Shown here: positions 9,745 through 18,874 of the stretch, one piece after another | How positions within the stretch are numbered: the first letter of the stretch is position 1 | Layout: each line of letters starts with the position of its first letter | Assembly: GCA_001887945.1 (NCBI GenBank) | Contig: LDOQ01000212.1 | Span: 186,001-250,000, forward strand | Origin: Spraguea lophii | Lineage: Eukaryota > Microsporidia > Spragueidae | Reading direction: 5' to 3' | DNA: 64,000 nucleotides | The notes under the pieces: model-generated | The model's input: the letters and a program-made list of their open reading frames with translations, nothing else | Told to the model about the DNA's origin: nothing | Databases searched by the model: none | Program-made: the position numbers and the translations under genes

Positions 9745-10239
9745 TTTTTTTTTTTACGAATGAAACTTTTATTTATCAAAGCTTCCTGGCCGGTTGCGGC
9801 CTACCATGGTCTGAGACCTTCGGTTCCTCGAGCGAAATTAAACTTGTACTAACTGGTTTCGCTACAGATATGCATTAATCTCATCTTACCTTATGCTCCA
9901 GAGTGTTAGGATTTTGCGTCTGGTGCGCGTCGCCGCCCCCACTTCCAGCTCTTAAGGAATTCCCAGCCTCTTTCGTTGCATAGTATTGGCCGAGTCACAA
10001 ATCAATACAGGGATTGCAACTACATCAGCTAAACACTACTTTAATCTAGTAGCGGGGCCGTCATACAAGGCACAGCTATGCTGCGCTATCGAAACCTCAC
10101 CCACTCAACAACCTTTTTCTTCTCTTCTCCGTTTATTATTATTCTTTTTTTGTTTTGAAAATTTTTCTGGATGAGGGATTCGAACCCGCCAGGCTTGGGG
10201 TTTGGTTACCACCCCACAACCACTGGGCCAGGCGGGACT
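9745..10239 (-). mobile_element. Young, intact tRNA-derived SINE-like retroposon (about 495 bp)
   Basis: In sense (minus-strand) order the element has a tRNA-like head with box A TGGCCCAGTGG (10220-10230) and box B GGTTCGAATCC (10176-10186). A ~400-bp unique body follows. Then come a small hairpin GGCCG-CAAC-CGGCC (9788-9801), an AATAAA-containing 3' end and an 11-base poly(A) run (9745-9755 as T). A perfect 14-bp target duplication flanks it. Its GC content is strikingly higher than the surroundings. It has no coding capacity, so mobilisation would depend on a LINE-type reverse transcriptase elsewhere. The head cannot be folded as a working tRNA because acceptor pairing is poor. The neighbouring older copy carries the same features in decayed form, which proves a family. 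Confidence 0.8.
10170..10239 (-). promoter_or_regulatory. Internal RNA polymerase III promoter (A and B boxes) in a tRNA-like head
   Basis: Box A (10220-10230) fits TRGYNNANNNG and box B (10176-10186) is a perfect GGTTCGAATCC, about 44 bases apart. Inverted arms CCCGCCAGGC (10185-10194) and GCCAGGCGGG (10227-10236) pair at 9 of 10 positions, and an inner GGGGT/ACCCC stem stands where the anticodon stem would be. The loop is 9 rather than 7 bases and the outer acceptor stem is poor, so this is tRNA-derived and not a tRNA gene. Confidence 0.7.
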
Positions 10240-10680
10240 CAGAAGTTTCTTGGTCTATTATGGTATATATCCTCTGGCCCCTATTTAAATTTGTATTAAC
10301 CGGTTTCATTACAGATATACATTAATCTCATCTCACCTTATGTTTCAGAACGTTAACATTTTGCGTATTATGCATATCACCATCTACCTCACAGCTTTTT
10401 AAATAGTCCCAATCTTTTTCTTGCCATAATATTGGCTGAGATACAAATCAATACAGTGATTGCAATTACACCAGTTAAACACTCCTTTAATATAGTAGTG
10501 GTCAGTTGTACGAGGCTTAATTAATGTTACGCTATCGAACCCTCACCCATTCAACAATCTTTTTCTTCTACCTTTATTTTTTTTGAAAATCCACCTATAC
10601 GAGGGTTTCAAATACATTATGTTTGAATTTAGTTACCATTCAACAATCACCTAGTTGAGTAGAATTTCTTTTCATTAAAC
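10240..10680 (-). mobile_element. Older, decayed SINE-like copy that received the young insertion
   Basis: Aligns block by block with 9745-10239: the ATTAATCTCATCTCACCTTATG block, the CAAATCAATACAG block, the CTATCGAACCCTCACCCATTCAACAA block and a worn head at about 10600-10675. Differences are mainly C to T and G to A. The first bases (10240-10253) are the right copy of the target duplication and belong to this element's 3' region; its tail continues at 9713-9744 beyond the insertion. Confidence 0.75.
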
Positions 10681-11121
10681 CCATATAATTACTATCAGTT
10701 ATTATCATTATTTCCATAATAATAGTTTCTTCTTTTTATGATTGATCAGAAACCTTAAAAATCAATTAAGTTCCAGATCTCATCATTATAAATTTAAGGT
10801 ATACTTAATTGATTCATATTTAAAATTAATTATTTATGCAATGAAATAAATTTTATTAAAATAAAAAATATACCAATCAAAATGATAAACTACGATATAG
10901 ACTAATATTCAATATCATGATAATTATTTTAAATATTTTAACCACATTTAAAAATTTGAATATAAAATAATTTTTATTTAAATTTGCTTACCATGAACAC
11001 TCAATCGCTTACCGTTCCCCTTATAAACAAAAAACATACAATATCACCAAATATTTTACATAAAACATTTTCAAGTGAATAACAAAACATGATTTACTAT
11101 ATATTTTCACCCTCATTATAT

Positions 11122-14121
11122 ATGCAAGATAAGCATTCTGAAAGTGCCAAACTTAGAAAACTATTTGAAAGGCATATTCGTATATATGTAGCACATGAAA
11201 AAAAACTAAAGAATGATAATTATATATCACCAGAAGAGAAAGAGCAGATAATCATAGAATTGAATAGAACAATGGAAGAAATTAATAATTTTAAAAATAA
11301 ATATGGAGATTGCATAAAACATGGAAGATCCAGATTCGGAAAATTTATTGAAGATGAATATAAGAAGAAATACTCCCCGAAAACACCCAATAATAACATA
11401 TATCAAAATAACCATGTACAACAAACAAAAGGAAACCCAAATAACAATTATGATTATAAATTTTATAAAGATAATAATTATCCAAATATACAAGCAAGTC
11501 CTAATATTGATAACCGAGTAAATATGAATATTAGAATGAATAACTACGGAGATAGAAATATTAATTATATTCCAGATAAGAATACAATGTATAATATGGA
11601 CAGAGGTAATAATGCTTATAATCCATCTATGAATATTAATAATAATATTCCTTATAATTCTCCTATGAATATTGATAGAAATAGAAATATATATACTCCT
11701 ATAAATCCTATAATTAATAAACCTATACATAACAACGATAACACAAGAAATTATTATGAAAATGCCTTTATGCAAGAACAATTATATTCTCAACGGTATA
11801 ATCCCATAAATAATGTCAGAGAACAAAATGAGATAAATAATAGAAGAAGCATAAATAATTCCCCATATAATAAAATAGAAAATTATGCAATAAATTCAAA
11901 CACGAGGATTCCTCAAATAGATAGGGAAATTCCTTATATATACCCAACAAACAGGATTAATAAAGATATGGCATCTTTTTACAGTAATACCTCGACTAAC
12001 ACACATTCTGTTACTAATTCTGTTCCACATATTTCTCCAAAATCTACTCATGTATTAAATACACCTTATACTTATATCGAAAAGGAGGATTCATATAATG
12101 AAACCGCATGCGTTAATCCGAATATTATTATGGATATAAATAATACATACAATACTATAAATAATATGCAGGTAGATATAAGTAATATTCCTAATAAAAA
12201 TAATATTGATAAACCATACGTAAATATAAACAGAGATGAAATTGGAAACAATGTTAATACACCATATATAAATATTAATAGAGATGAAATTGGAAACAAT
12301 GTTAATACACCATATATAAATATTAATAGAGATGAAATTGGAAACAATGTTAATACACCATATATAAATATTAATAGAGATGAAATTAAAAATAGAGTTA
12401 ATACACCTATTGGTAATATCAGCGGAGATAACATCAATACACCTATTGGGAATATAAACAAAAATGAAATTAGAAACAATGTTAATACACCATATATAAA
12501 TATAGACGGAGATAATATCAATATGTCTATGGGGAATATACGCAGAGATAACATCAATACACCAATTGGAAATATTAATAGACCTACAGTTAACACACCT
12601 ATGGGAAATTTAACCAGAAGTGAAATCAGAAATACTGTCAATACACCATACGCAAATATAAACAGAGATAATGCTAACTCCCCTATTGGGAATATAAACA
12701 GAAATACAGTCAATATACCATATACAAATATAAACAGAGATAATAATATTTATTTAAATAAAAGACCAAAGAGCCCATATATTAATACAGAGAATTCATA
12801 TGTCTCTCCTGTAAACAATATAAATAAGATAGTTAATAATATAAATTATCCATATTCTAGTAAAGTAGAACCATTAACACCTGATATGTTTATAAGTGAT
12901 AATAAAAATAATAATATAGCACAAAATAATTATACCAATGCTAGTAATGTTTATAATTCAAATACGACGTATAAAAACATAGAGAATTTTTATAAAGGTA
13001 ATCCAAATTATAATAATAATATTACTGGGCCACCACCAAGAAATATATATTTAAAAACACCTGAAATAAAAAAACAAGCACCTTTTGTACATATGACACC
13101 ACATCCTTCTGGTAATTTTATGAATTTTAAAAGTAATTATAATAGAAATAATGATATGAATATGAATAATATGAATAATTTTCAATATTATGATAAATTG
13201 AAAAGAAATGATATTAATAATAGAAGAAGAGATGATATAGATGATATAAAAAAAAGAAAACATGATATTAAAGATATTAATTCTATTGCTATGAATAAGA
13301 ATAATGATATTTTTTTTCCTACAGATAATGTAAACATAAACAAAAATATTATACCAAGAGATAAAAAGAATGAGTTTGTTTATAATAATATCACACAAGT
13401 AAATAAAAATAATTTACTACCTGATATGGACGGTAACAAAAAAGCTGGTGATTATGAAAAGAAATTATATTTAAGTAAAAATAAAAATAATGGAGATTTA
13501 AATAATTTAAAAGATTTTTATAAAAAAGATGAACTTTCTAGAAAAATACAAAAAGAAAGTAAGAAAGATACAAATAAAAATGGTAAAGGTAAAAATAAGA
13601 AAATAAAAAAGAAGGATACGCCAGATGAAGTAAAAATAGAAAACAACGAAGAAATTATAACTTTAGATTTTTTAGAAGATAATACGATAAATAATCTTAA
13701 TTTCTTTTCGGATGAATTTGATGTAAATAATAATAAATTAGATTCTATAGCTAAAGAAGTATTAGAATATAACCATGAAGAAATCAATGAAGGAGATGAT
13801 GAAATTAACAAAGAACAACATGATAAATTGAATAACAATCTTTCAAATAAAAACACAAATATTACCGTGAATAAATTAACAGAAGAAGAAAAAAATAAAT
13901 TATTAATAGAATGTGATACATTTATAGAAAAATTAATGCATATGAGTGCTTTATCTGCTATTAACAGAAAAGATAATATAATAAAAGAAGGAGATATATT
14001 ACATGCTTATAAAAGTTGTTTTGATAAAGAATTATACGATAAAAGAATATTCAGAAAGAAAAGAAAACCAAAGGATATACATTTGAAAAGAATGAAAATG
14101 TTAAATAAAATAAATAAATAA
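11122..14121 (+). CDS. Asn-rich protein with a putative C-terminal TAF12-like histone fold
   Basis: I chose the ATG at 11122 because a CCC triplet lies 10 bases upstream; an in-frame ATG at 11089 would add 11 residues. The protein is about 999 residues, mostly Asn/Ile/Tyr-rich low complexity. A charged helical N-terminal region (about 1-75) has a partner-binding look. A block of 16-residue repeats (NTPYININRDEIGNNV and variants, DNA about 12220-12760) fills the centre. The last ~80 residues (from LTEEEKNKLL) form three predicted helices resembling the histone fold of TAF12 (TFIID/SAGA), followed by a basic tail. TAF12 assignment is inference from pattern only; another histone-fold protein is possible. 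The order of long Q/N-rich N-terminus then C-terminal fold matches fungal TAF12. Confidence 0.45.
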   Translation: MQDKHSESAKLRKLFERHIRIYVAHEKKLKNDNYISPEEKEQIIIELNRTMEEINNFKNKYGDCIKHGRSRFGKFIEDEYKKKYSPKTPNNNIYQNNHVQQTKGNPNNNYDYKFYKDNNYPNIQASPNIDNRVNMNIRMNNYGDRNINYIPDKNTMYNMDRGNNAYNPSMNINNNIPYNSPMNIDRNRNIYTPINPIINKPIHNNDNTRNYYENAFMQEQLYSQRYNPINNVREQNEINNRRSINNSPYNKIENYAINSNTRIPQIDREIPYIYPTNRINKDMASFYSNTSTNTHSVTNSVPHISPKSTHVLNTPYTYIEKEDSYNETACVNPNIIMDINNTYNTINNMQVDISNIPNKNNIDKPYVNINRDEIGNNVNTPYININRDEIGNNVNTPYININRDEIGNNVNTPYININRDEIKNRVNTPIGNISGDNINTPIGNINKNEIRNNVNTPYINIDGDNINMSMGNIRRDNINTPIGNINRPTVNTPMGNLTRSEIRNTVNTPYANINRDNANSPIGNINRNTVNIPYTNINRDNNIYLNKRPKSPYINTENSYVSPVNNINKIVNNINYPYSSKVEPLTPDMFISDNKNNNIAQNNYTNASNVYNSNTTYKNIENFYKGNPNYNNNITGPPPRNIYLKTPEIKKQAPFVHMTPHPSGNFMNFKSNYNRNNDMNMNNMNNFQYYDKLKRNDINNRRRDDIDDIKKRKHDIKDINSIAMNKNNDIFFPTDNVNINKNIIPRDKKNEFVYNNITQVNKNNLLPDMDGNKKAGDYEKKLYLSKNKNNGDLNNLKDFYKKDELSRKIQKESKKDTNKNGKGKNKKIKKKDTPDEVKIENNEEIITLDFLEDNTINNLNFFSDEFDVNNNKLDSIAKEVLEYNHEEINEGDDEINKEQHDKLNNNLSNKNTNITVNKLTEEEKNKLLIECDTFIEKLMHMSALSAINRKDNIIKEGDILHAYKSCFDKELYDKRIFRKKRKPKDIHLKRMKMLNKINK
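12220..12400 (+). repeat. 48-bp in-frame tandem repeat
   Basis: Nearly identical 48-bp units (16 codons) begin near 12244, 12292 and 12340 and continue in decayed form to about 12760. They encode NTPYININRDEIGNNV. The near identity of the first units points to recent slippage or unequal exchange within the gene. Confidence 0.8.
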
Positions 14122-14362
14122 AAATGATAAATGGAGAATGAATGAGTAATAATTATATGAACTTTAATAATATATTAATGAAGAGTTTTATTCACACCCG
14201 GTAAAAAATAATTAAAATAATGATTATTTTTCCAATAAAAATTATTATTATGATTTCAATTATCTTTATTTTACATATATTTCTATTTATATTCTATTTA
14301 AATTATCTATTATAAATTATTTATATTACAATATCTTAAAGTAAATCATTTTAATAAATATT

Positions 14363-16720
14363 TTATCTATTATTTAAATACGTGAATATATCTCTCATAC
14401 ATCCTGGATAATTAGATATTTTTATTTTATTTTTTATCCATGGTGATATATATTCTTTAAGATTTATATATCTACTATCTAAGAGTATCATAACACTATA
14501 ATCATTCTTATGTCTTATAGCTCTACCTAGTGTTTGATTTACTTTATTCATAGCTATCATTGTAGAATAATTTATATTATTTATATTATTTTTATTCGTA
14601 TTATCTTTACTATTATTTATATTATTATTTGTATTATTTTTACTATTATTTTTATTCGTATTATCACATATAGATATTTTATTATATACATTTATTCTTT
14701 CTTCTAATTCTTTATTTACTGTAGGATATGGTATACCTACTATCACTAACAATCTACATAATTCATCATTAAAATTTATACCCTCGCTTAATCTACCTCC
14801 CATAACACAAAATATATTAACTTTATTATATTTTACTGCTTTAGAATATTCTTCAAAAGAATTAATATTTATATCATTTATATACTTGTTATTGTTATTA
14901 TTACTATTGATATTAATTTTATTGTTATTATCCTTATCTTCTTTCTTATCATTTTTATTGTTGTTATAAAAATCTTCTTCAAAAACTATTATTTTACCTT
15001 TAAATTTATTTTCTATTTTTTCTTTTATTCCATTCAAATATGATTTAGAAGGAAAGAAATATACAGCACCTCCTTTTTTTATTGTATTACTTAGATTAAA
15101 CAATATATTTACAATATCATCTACATTTTTATCTCTATTTTTATAATTTAGATTTATATTATCCTTAGAATTACTATCTGTATTCTTAGGTATAATCAAA
15201 GGTAGAAAATCATTGCATATTGCATTATAAGAATAATATGATATTTTCTTATCGTTAGAAGAATAAATATTAAATAGTAGATTATCGTTACCAGAATAAT
15301 CAGATAGTAGATTATTGTTAGAATTAATATTAGATTCATTATCTTTAATAGGTATTCTATTAGAATTAATAATAGATTCATTATTTTTAATAGATATTCT
15401 GTTAGAAGTAATAATAGATTCATTATCTTCATTTTGATAATCATTATTAAAATCTTTCTTAGATCCTAATAATCTTAATACGCTATCTATAGGCTCCATT
15501 GTACCTCCTGCTAATATCAATGATTTACAATTTAAAATTTCTTCAAAATATATTTTAGGATCCATTGGTGTGAATTTTATTTTTTTAGAATTATAAAGTA
15601 TTCTTCCGTATTTATCACTCTCTGTTAATAATCTTAAAAATTTTATTACACTGTATTTGTTATTGGTATTATAATTGTATATTTCATCGTTATAATCTTT
15701 ATTAACATTAGAATTGTTATCGCTTTTATAATTTTTTGTTGTTTTATTGGTATCTGTTATTTTAGAAAGAATATTAGATTTTTTAATATATTCTTCTATT
15801 TCTATAAAATTATAATCTAATAGATCTGATTGTATTAAGAATTCTGATACCGATAATATTTTAATATCTTCTTCTGTATTATCTTTAGTATTATTGTTAT
15901 TATATTCTATGGTGGTATGATTGTTTATGGAGAATGCGTTTATTCTTTCTAATATACTGATTATTATATTTAATTTTAACTTATTTATATTATTCATCCT
16001 ATCTTCATATTTACTTTGATATTTATATAATTGTTTTATCATGATGGTTATATCTTTTATTGATAATTCTATTGTATACATATCTATAATGGTATTGTAT
16101 ATGTTATGTGCTTCATCAATGATAACAATAGAATTATTGATAATATTTTTTAATTCTTTGGAAGATAAAAGTAGATTGTAGCTGCAGAATATTATATCTG
16201 AGTGTTTAAGTTTTTCATATGCTGTATAATATGGGCAACTGGTAGTTTTTTTACCATGTTTTATCAATTGGTCTATATCCATATTATCGGTAACTGTGGT
16301 TGTATAATACTTACATTTATTGTTTGTTGTAAGCTTTTTGCATAGTTCATTGATCGTTTCTATGTCTTGTATTCCTTGAAGTTTTTCATTGATGCAATAT
16401 ATTTTACGAGAGGCTAAAATTGTAGCAGGAATTTTGTTGTTTAATTTTTGTAATTCATTAAATGCTTGGTTTAACTGTGTGTGGGTGCGTGAGGTGTAGA
16501 TTATTTTCGTATTGGTTGATATATCTGTTAAAAGTTGTAAGAGGTGTTGATTTTCAACAGATAGGTTTTTTGTATCGGAAGTATAATCTATAACAGAAAG
16601 AAGTAGTGAAAGAGTTTTTCCTGTACCTGTGGGTGATGAAAATATACCAATAGATGATTTATCAATTACGGATTTACAATGTGAGATAAATTTTTTTTGG
16701 ACGGGATAAAGATTAATCAT
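14363..16720 (-). CDS. CHL1: XPD-family DNA helicase, Chl1/DDX11 type
   Basis: The start is the ATG at 16720, giving 785 residues. Motifs in order: SPTGTGKT Walker A (about residue 30), SRTHTQ motif Ia, four cysteines in an Fe-S domain (YCIN, LCKK, KCKYY, SCPYY, about 105-165), DEAH, the LAGGTMEP motif typical of Chl1/DDX11, GGRLSEGINF and QTLGRAIRH. This is a 5'-3' iron-sulfur helicase of the Rad3 superfamily; Chl1 acts in sister-chromatid cohesion. Long Asn/Lys/Asp-rich insertions interrupt it (about residues 270-350, 425-485, 600-625 and 685-720), one with a repeated NESII.SNR.. unit. Removing them leaves a compact family core. Hsp70 ends 123 bases upstream on the same strand. FANCJ/Rtel1 are alternatives, but LAGGTMEP favours Chl1. 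Confidence 0.85.
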   Translation of the reverse strand: MINLYPVQKKFISHCKSVIDKSSIGIFSSPTGTGKTLSLLLSVIDYTSDTKNLSVENQHLLQLLTDISTNTKIIYTSRTHTQLNQAFNELQKLNNKIPATILASRKIYCINEKLQGIQDIETINELCKKLTTNNKCKYYTTTVTDNMDIDQLIKHGKKTTSCPYYTAYEKLKHSDIIFCSYNLLLSSKELKNIINNSIVIIDEAHNIYNTIIDMYTIELSIKDITIMIKQLYKYQSKYEDRMNNINKLKLNIIISILERINAFSINNHTTIEYNNNNTKDNTEEDIKILSVSEFLIQSDLLDYNFIEIEEYIKKSNILSKITDTNKTTKNYKSDNNSNVNKDYNDEIYNYNTNNKYSVIKFLRLLTESDKYGRILYNSKKIKFTPMDPKIYFEEILNCKSLILAGGTMEPIDSVLRLLGSKKDFNNDYQNEDNESIITSNRISIKNNESIINSNRIPIKDNESNINSNNNLLSDYSGNDNLLFNIYSSNDKKISYYSYNAICNDFLPLIIPKNTDSNSKDNINLNYKNRDKNVDDIVNILFNLSNTIKKGGAVYFFPSKSYLNGIKEKIENKFKGKIIVFEEDFYNNNKNDKKEDKDNNNKININSNNNNNKYINDININSFEEYSKAVKYNKVNIFCVMGGRLSEGINFNDELCRLLVIVGIPYPTVNKELEERINVYNKISICDNTNKNNSKNNTNNNINNSKDNTNKNNINNINYSTMIAMNKVNQTLGRAIRHKNDYSVMILLDSRYINLKEYISPWIKNKIKISNYPGCMRDIFTYLNNR

Positions 16721-16843
16721 GGTCAAAAAAATAATTACATGTAAAAAATATATAAAAAATTTAGAACAGGAGAATCATAAAGAAAGATTAATTTTTATTT
16801 CTTTTTTAAAAGATAATCAAATAAATCTTTTATACCTTCTTGT

Positions 16844-18874
16844 TTATAAATCAGTTCTCTGAGCCTTTTCTTGTTCCTTTGGTATATCTGCTCCTTGTAA
16901 TAGTGGTTCACACTTGGTTTTCAATTCTTCCAATTTTTCTCTAAACTTTAATTTATCAGCTGTTGATTTTTCACTCTTTAACCAGGTTTCAACACCAATC
17001 ATTGCTTTGTCTATCTGTACTCTGTTATCTTCGGTTACAGCTGGTGCAACCATTCTACTCTTTAATGATGCTATATAAGATTCTAATTCTTGTATCTCTT
17101 CATTTCTTTGTCTCAATTCTTCGTCTTCTGCAGCATATTTCTCTTTCTCTGCTTTCATTCTGTTTACTACCTCTGGTGAAAGTGTGTAATCATCTCTCTT
17201 AAATTCTATTTGGACAATTTCTCCACTTTCCATATCTTCAGCTTTAACAAGTACTCTACGTTCTTTATCAATTGAGCAGGTAACATTTATCTGTGGAACA
17301 CCACGGGGTTTAAGAGATGCTAATTTTAGTTTTACTGAACCTAATTTGAAGTTCTTATCAAATTCATATCTAAATCCTTGGGATACTCTGATATTTACTT
17401 CTGGTTGGTTATCAACTGCTGTAGTAAATATTTTAGATCCTTGTGCTGGAATTGCACTATCTTGTGTGATAATTGGTTCAAATGTATTTTCGTTGACACA
17501 AATACCAATATTCATTGTAACGACATCAATAAGTGTAAGTGATGATGCTTTATCTAAGAACTTACAGATGTTTGCAGCATAATAAGAAGCACCTTCTGCT
17601 ACTGCAAGATCTGGATCTAATTCTTTAGAAACTTTTTTAGCACCGAATATTTTTCCAAGCATAGTAGAAACCCATGGGATTCTTGATGATCCTCCTACTA
17701 ATAGAACTACATCAATATCCTTTTCTGTTGCTTTCCATTGTTTTTTATATCTAGAAAGTACAGAATCTTCACCTCCTCTGATACAACTTTCAACCTTAGA
17801 AAAGACTGGGTCACAAATTTTGTTAAATTCTTCAGATGTAAGTTTGAACTCTTGTTCTTTTACACCGTGATAAATAAATTTATCAGCATATTCTGCTATT
17901 TTTCCATTTCCAGCTTCATCGTTTTCATTCTGAAGATTACATAAAGAAATCTTGAAATTTTCTACAAAACCTCTAAGTCTTAGTCTTTCAACTTCAGAGT
18001 TTAATGAAACACCTGCATCTTTCAATTCTTTTAAAAAGTGGAAGAATAAACAATCGTTTACATTTTCTCCTCCTAAGAAGTTATCACCTGAATATGTTTT
18101 TACTTCCAAGACTGGACCATCAGCTTCTAAAATAGAGATATCAAGAGTACCACCTCCAAAATCAAATACTAAGAATCTAGATTCACCTGAATCACTCTTA
18201 TCTTTTATTCTTCTCTTAATCTGGTATGCATATGCAGCTGCTACTGGTTCATTTACCACTCTTGATACTTTCATTCCAGCCATATCTGCTGCAACCTTTG
18301 TTGCTTGTACCTGATTCTCATTGAAATATGCAGGAACGGTAATAATAATAGCTTTTATCTGTGTATATTGTTTTGATAATTCTTTGTAAATATGACCTAA
18401 TATCATTCCACTTATTTCTACTGCTGATGTTGTTCTGATAACGTTATTGTTAACATCCATTACATCAACACTTAAATATTTCATTCCTTTATTTTCTTTC
18501 TCACTAATTGTATATGTAACTTTCTCATTTAAATTTTCCAATCCTTTCTCACCTTTTAATGTTGATATACCCATAATTCTTTTAATTGCATATACGTATG
18601 CTTCTGGTGATGGACTTACTTCATTCTCATAAAATGCATCCCATCCAACCATTTCATTTATTCTTACCTTTCCATTTGCTTCTTCGGACTTAAACAACAC
18701 AACAGAAGGCATAGTATTTTTATCTCCAAAAGGAAATGTTCTGAAGGTTTCTATACCACCTTCACCTACTAATCCTACACATGAGTATGTTGTACCCAAA
18801 TCTATACCTACTGCTCTTGGGGAGTCAATATCATCAAAAACTACTGCTCTCAATAATGATATAAAAAATAGCAT
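16844..18874 (-). CDS. KAR2: Hsp70, ER-lumenal (BiP/Kar2) type
   Basis: The 676-residue protein opens with a short hydrophobic leader (about residues 1-15), followed by the Hsp70 nucleotide-binding domain (GIDLGTTYSCVG near 23; VFDFGGGTLDIS near 235; VLLVGGSSRIPWV near 380). The substrate-binding domain and helical lid follow. The leader fits import into the ER, where BiP folds secreted proteins and drives translocation. The C-terminus is RTDL instead of the usual HDEL/KDEL; whether RTDL is retained is not known to me. A cytosolic or mitochondrial Hsp70 is less likely because the leader is hydrophobic and not basic. GC content is higher than in neighbours, as expected for a strongly expressed, conserved gene. 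Confidence 0.85.
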   Translation of the reverse strand: MLFFISLLRAVVFDDIDSPRAVGIDLGTTYSCVGLVGEGGIETFRTFPFGDKNTMPSVVLFKSEEANGKVRINEMVGWDAFYENEVSPSPEAYVYAIKRIMGISTLKGEKGLENLNEKVTYTISEKENKGMKYLSVDVMDVNNNVIRTTSAVEISGMILGHIYKELSKQYTQIKAIIITVPAYFNENQVQATKVAADMAGMKVSRVVNEPVAAAYAYQIKRRIKDKSDSGESRFLVFDFGGGTLDISILEADGPVLEVKTYSGDNFLGGENVNDCLFFHFLKELKDAGVSLNSEVERLRLRGFVENFKISLCNLQNENDEAGNGKIAEYADKFIYHGVKEQEFKLTSEEFNKICDPVFSKVESCIRGGEDSVLSRYKKQWKATEKDIDVVLLVGGSSRIPWVSTMLGKIFGAKKVSKELDPDLAVAEGASYYAANICKFLDKASSLTLIDVVTMNIGICVNENTFEPIITQDSAIPAQGSKIFTTAVDNQPEVNIRVSQGFRYEFDKNFKLGSVKLKLASLKPRGVPQINVTCSIDKERRVLVKAEDMESGEIVQIEFKRDDYTLSPEVVNRMKAEKEKYAAEDEELRQRNEEIQELESYIASLKSRMVAPAVTEDNRVQIDKAMIGVETWLKSEKSTADKLKFREKLEELKTKCEPLLQGADIPKEQEKAQRTDL

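Noticed and set aside
9986..10174. 62-codon plus-strand frame inside the young element
   Set aside because: It runs antisense through the retroposon body and has no protein features.
10170..10239. A functional tRNA gene on the minus strand
   Set aside because: A and B boxes are perfect, but the acceptor stem does not pair, the anticodon-like loop has nine bases and the stretch is continuous with a dispersed element. It is a tRNA-derived head.
11227..11781. 184-codon minus-strand frame
   Set aside because: Antisense of the Asn/Ile-rich coding sequence; AT-rich codons give long Ile/Phe frames on the other strand.
12072..12713. 213-codon minus-strand frame rich in Ile/Leu/Phe
   Set aside because: It mirrors the 48-bp repeats of the TAF12-like gene; an antisense by-product.
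17952..18314. 120-codon plus-strand frame
   Set aside because: Antisense of the conserved Hsp70 gene.
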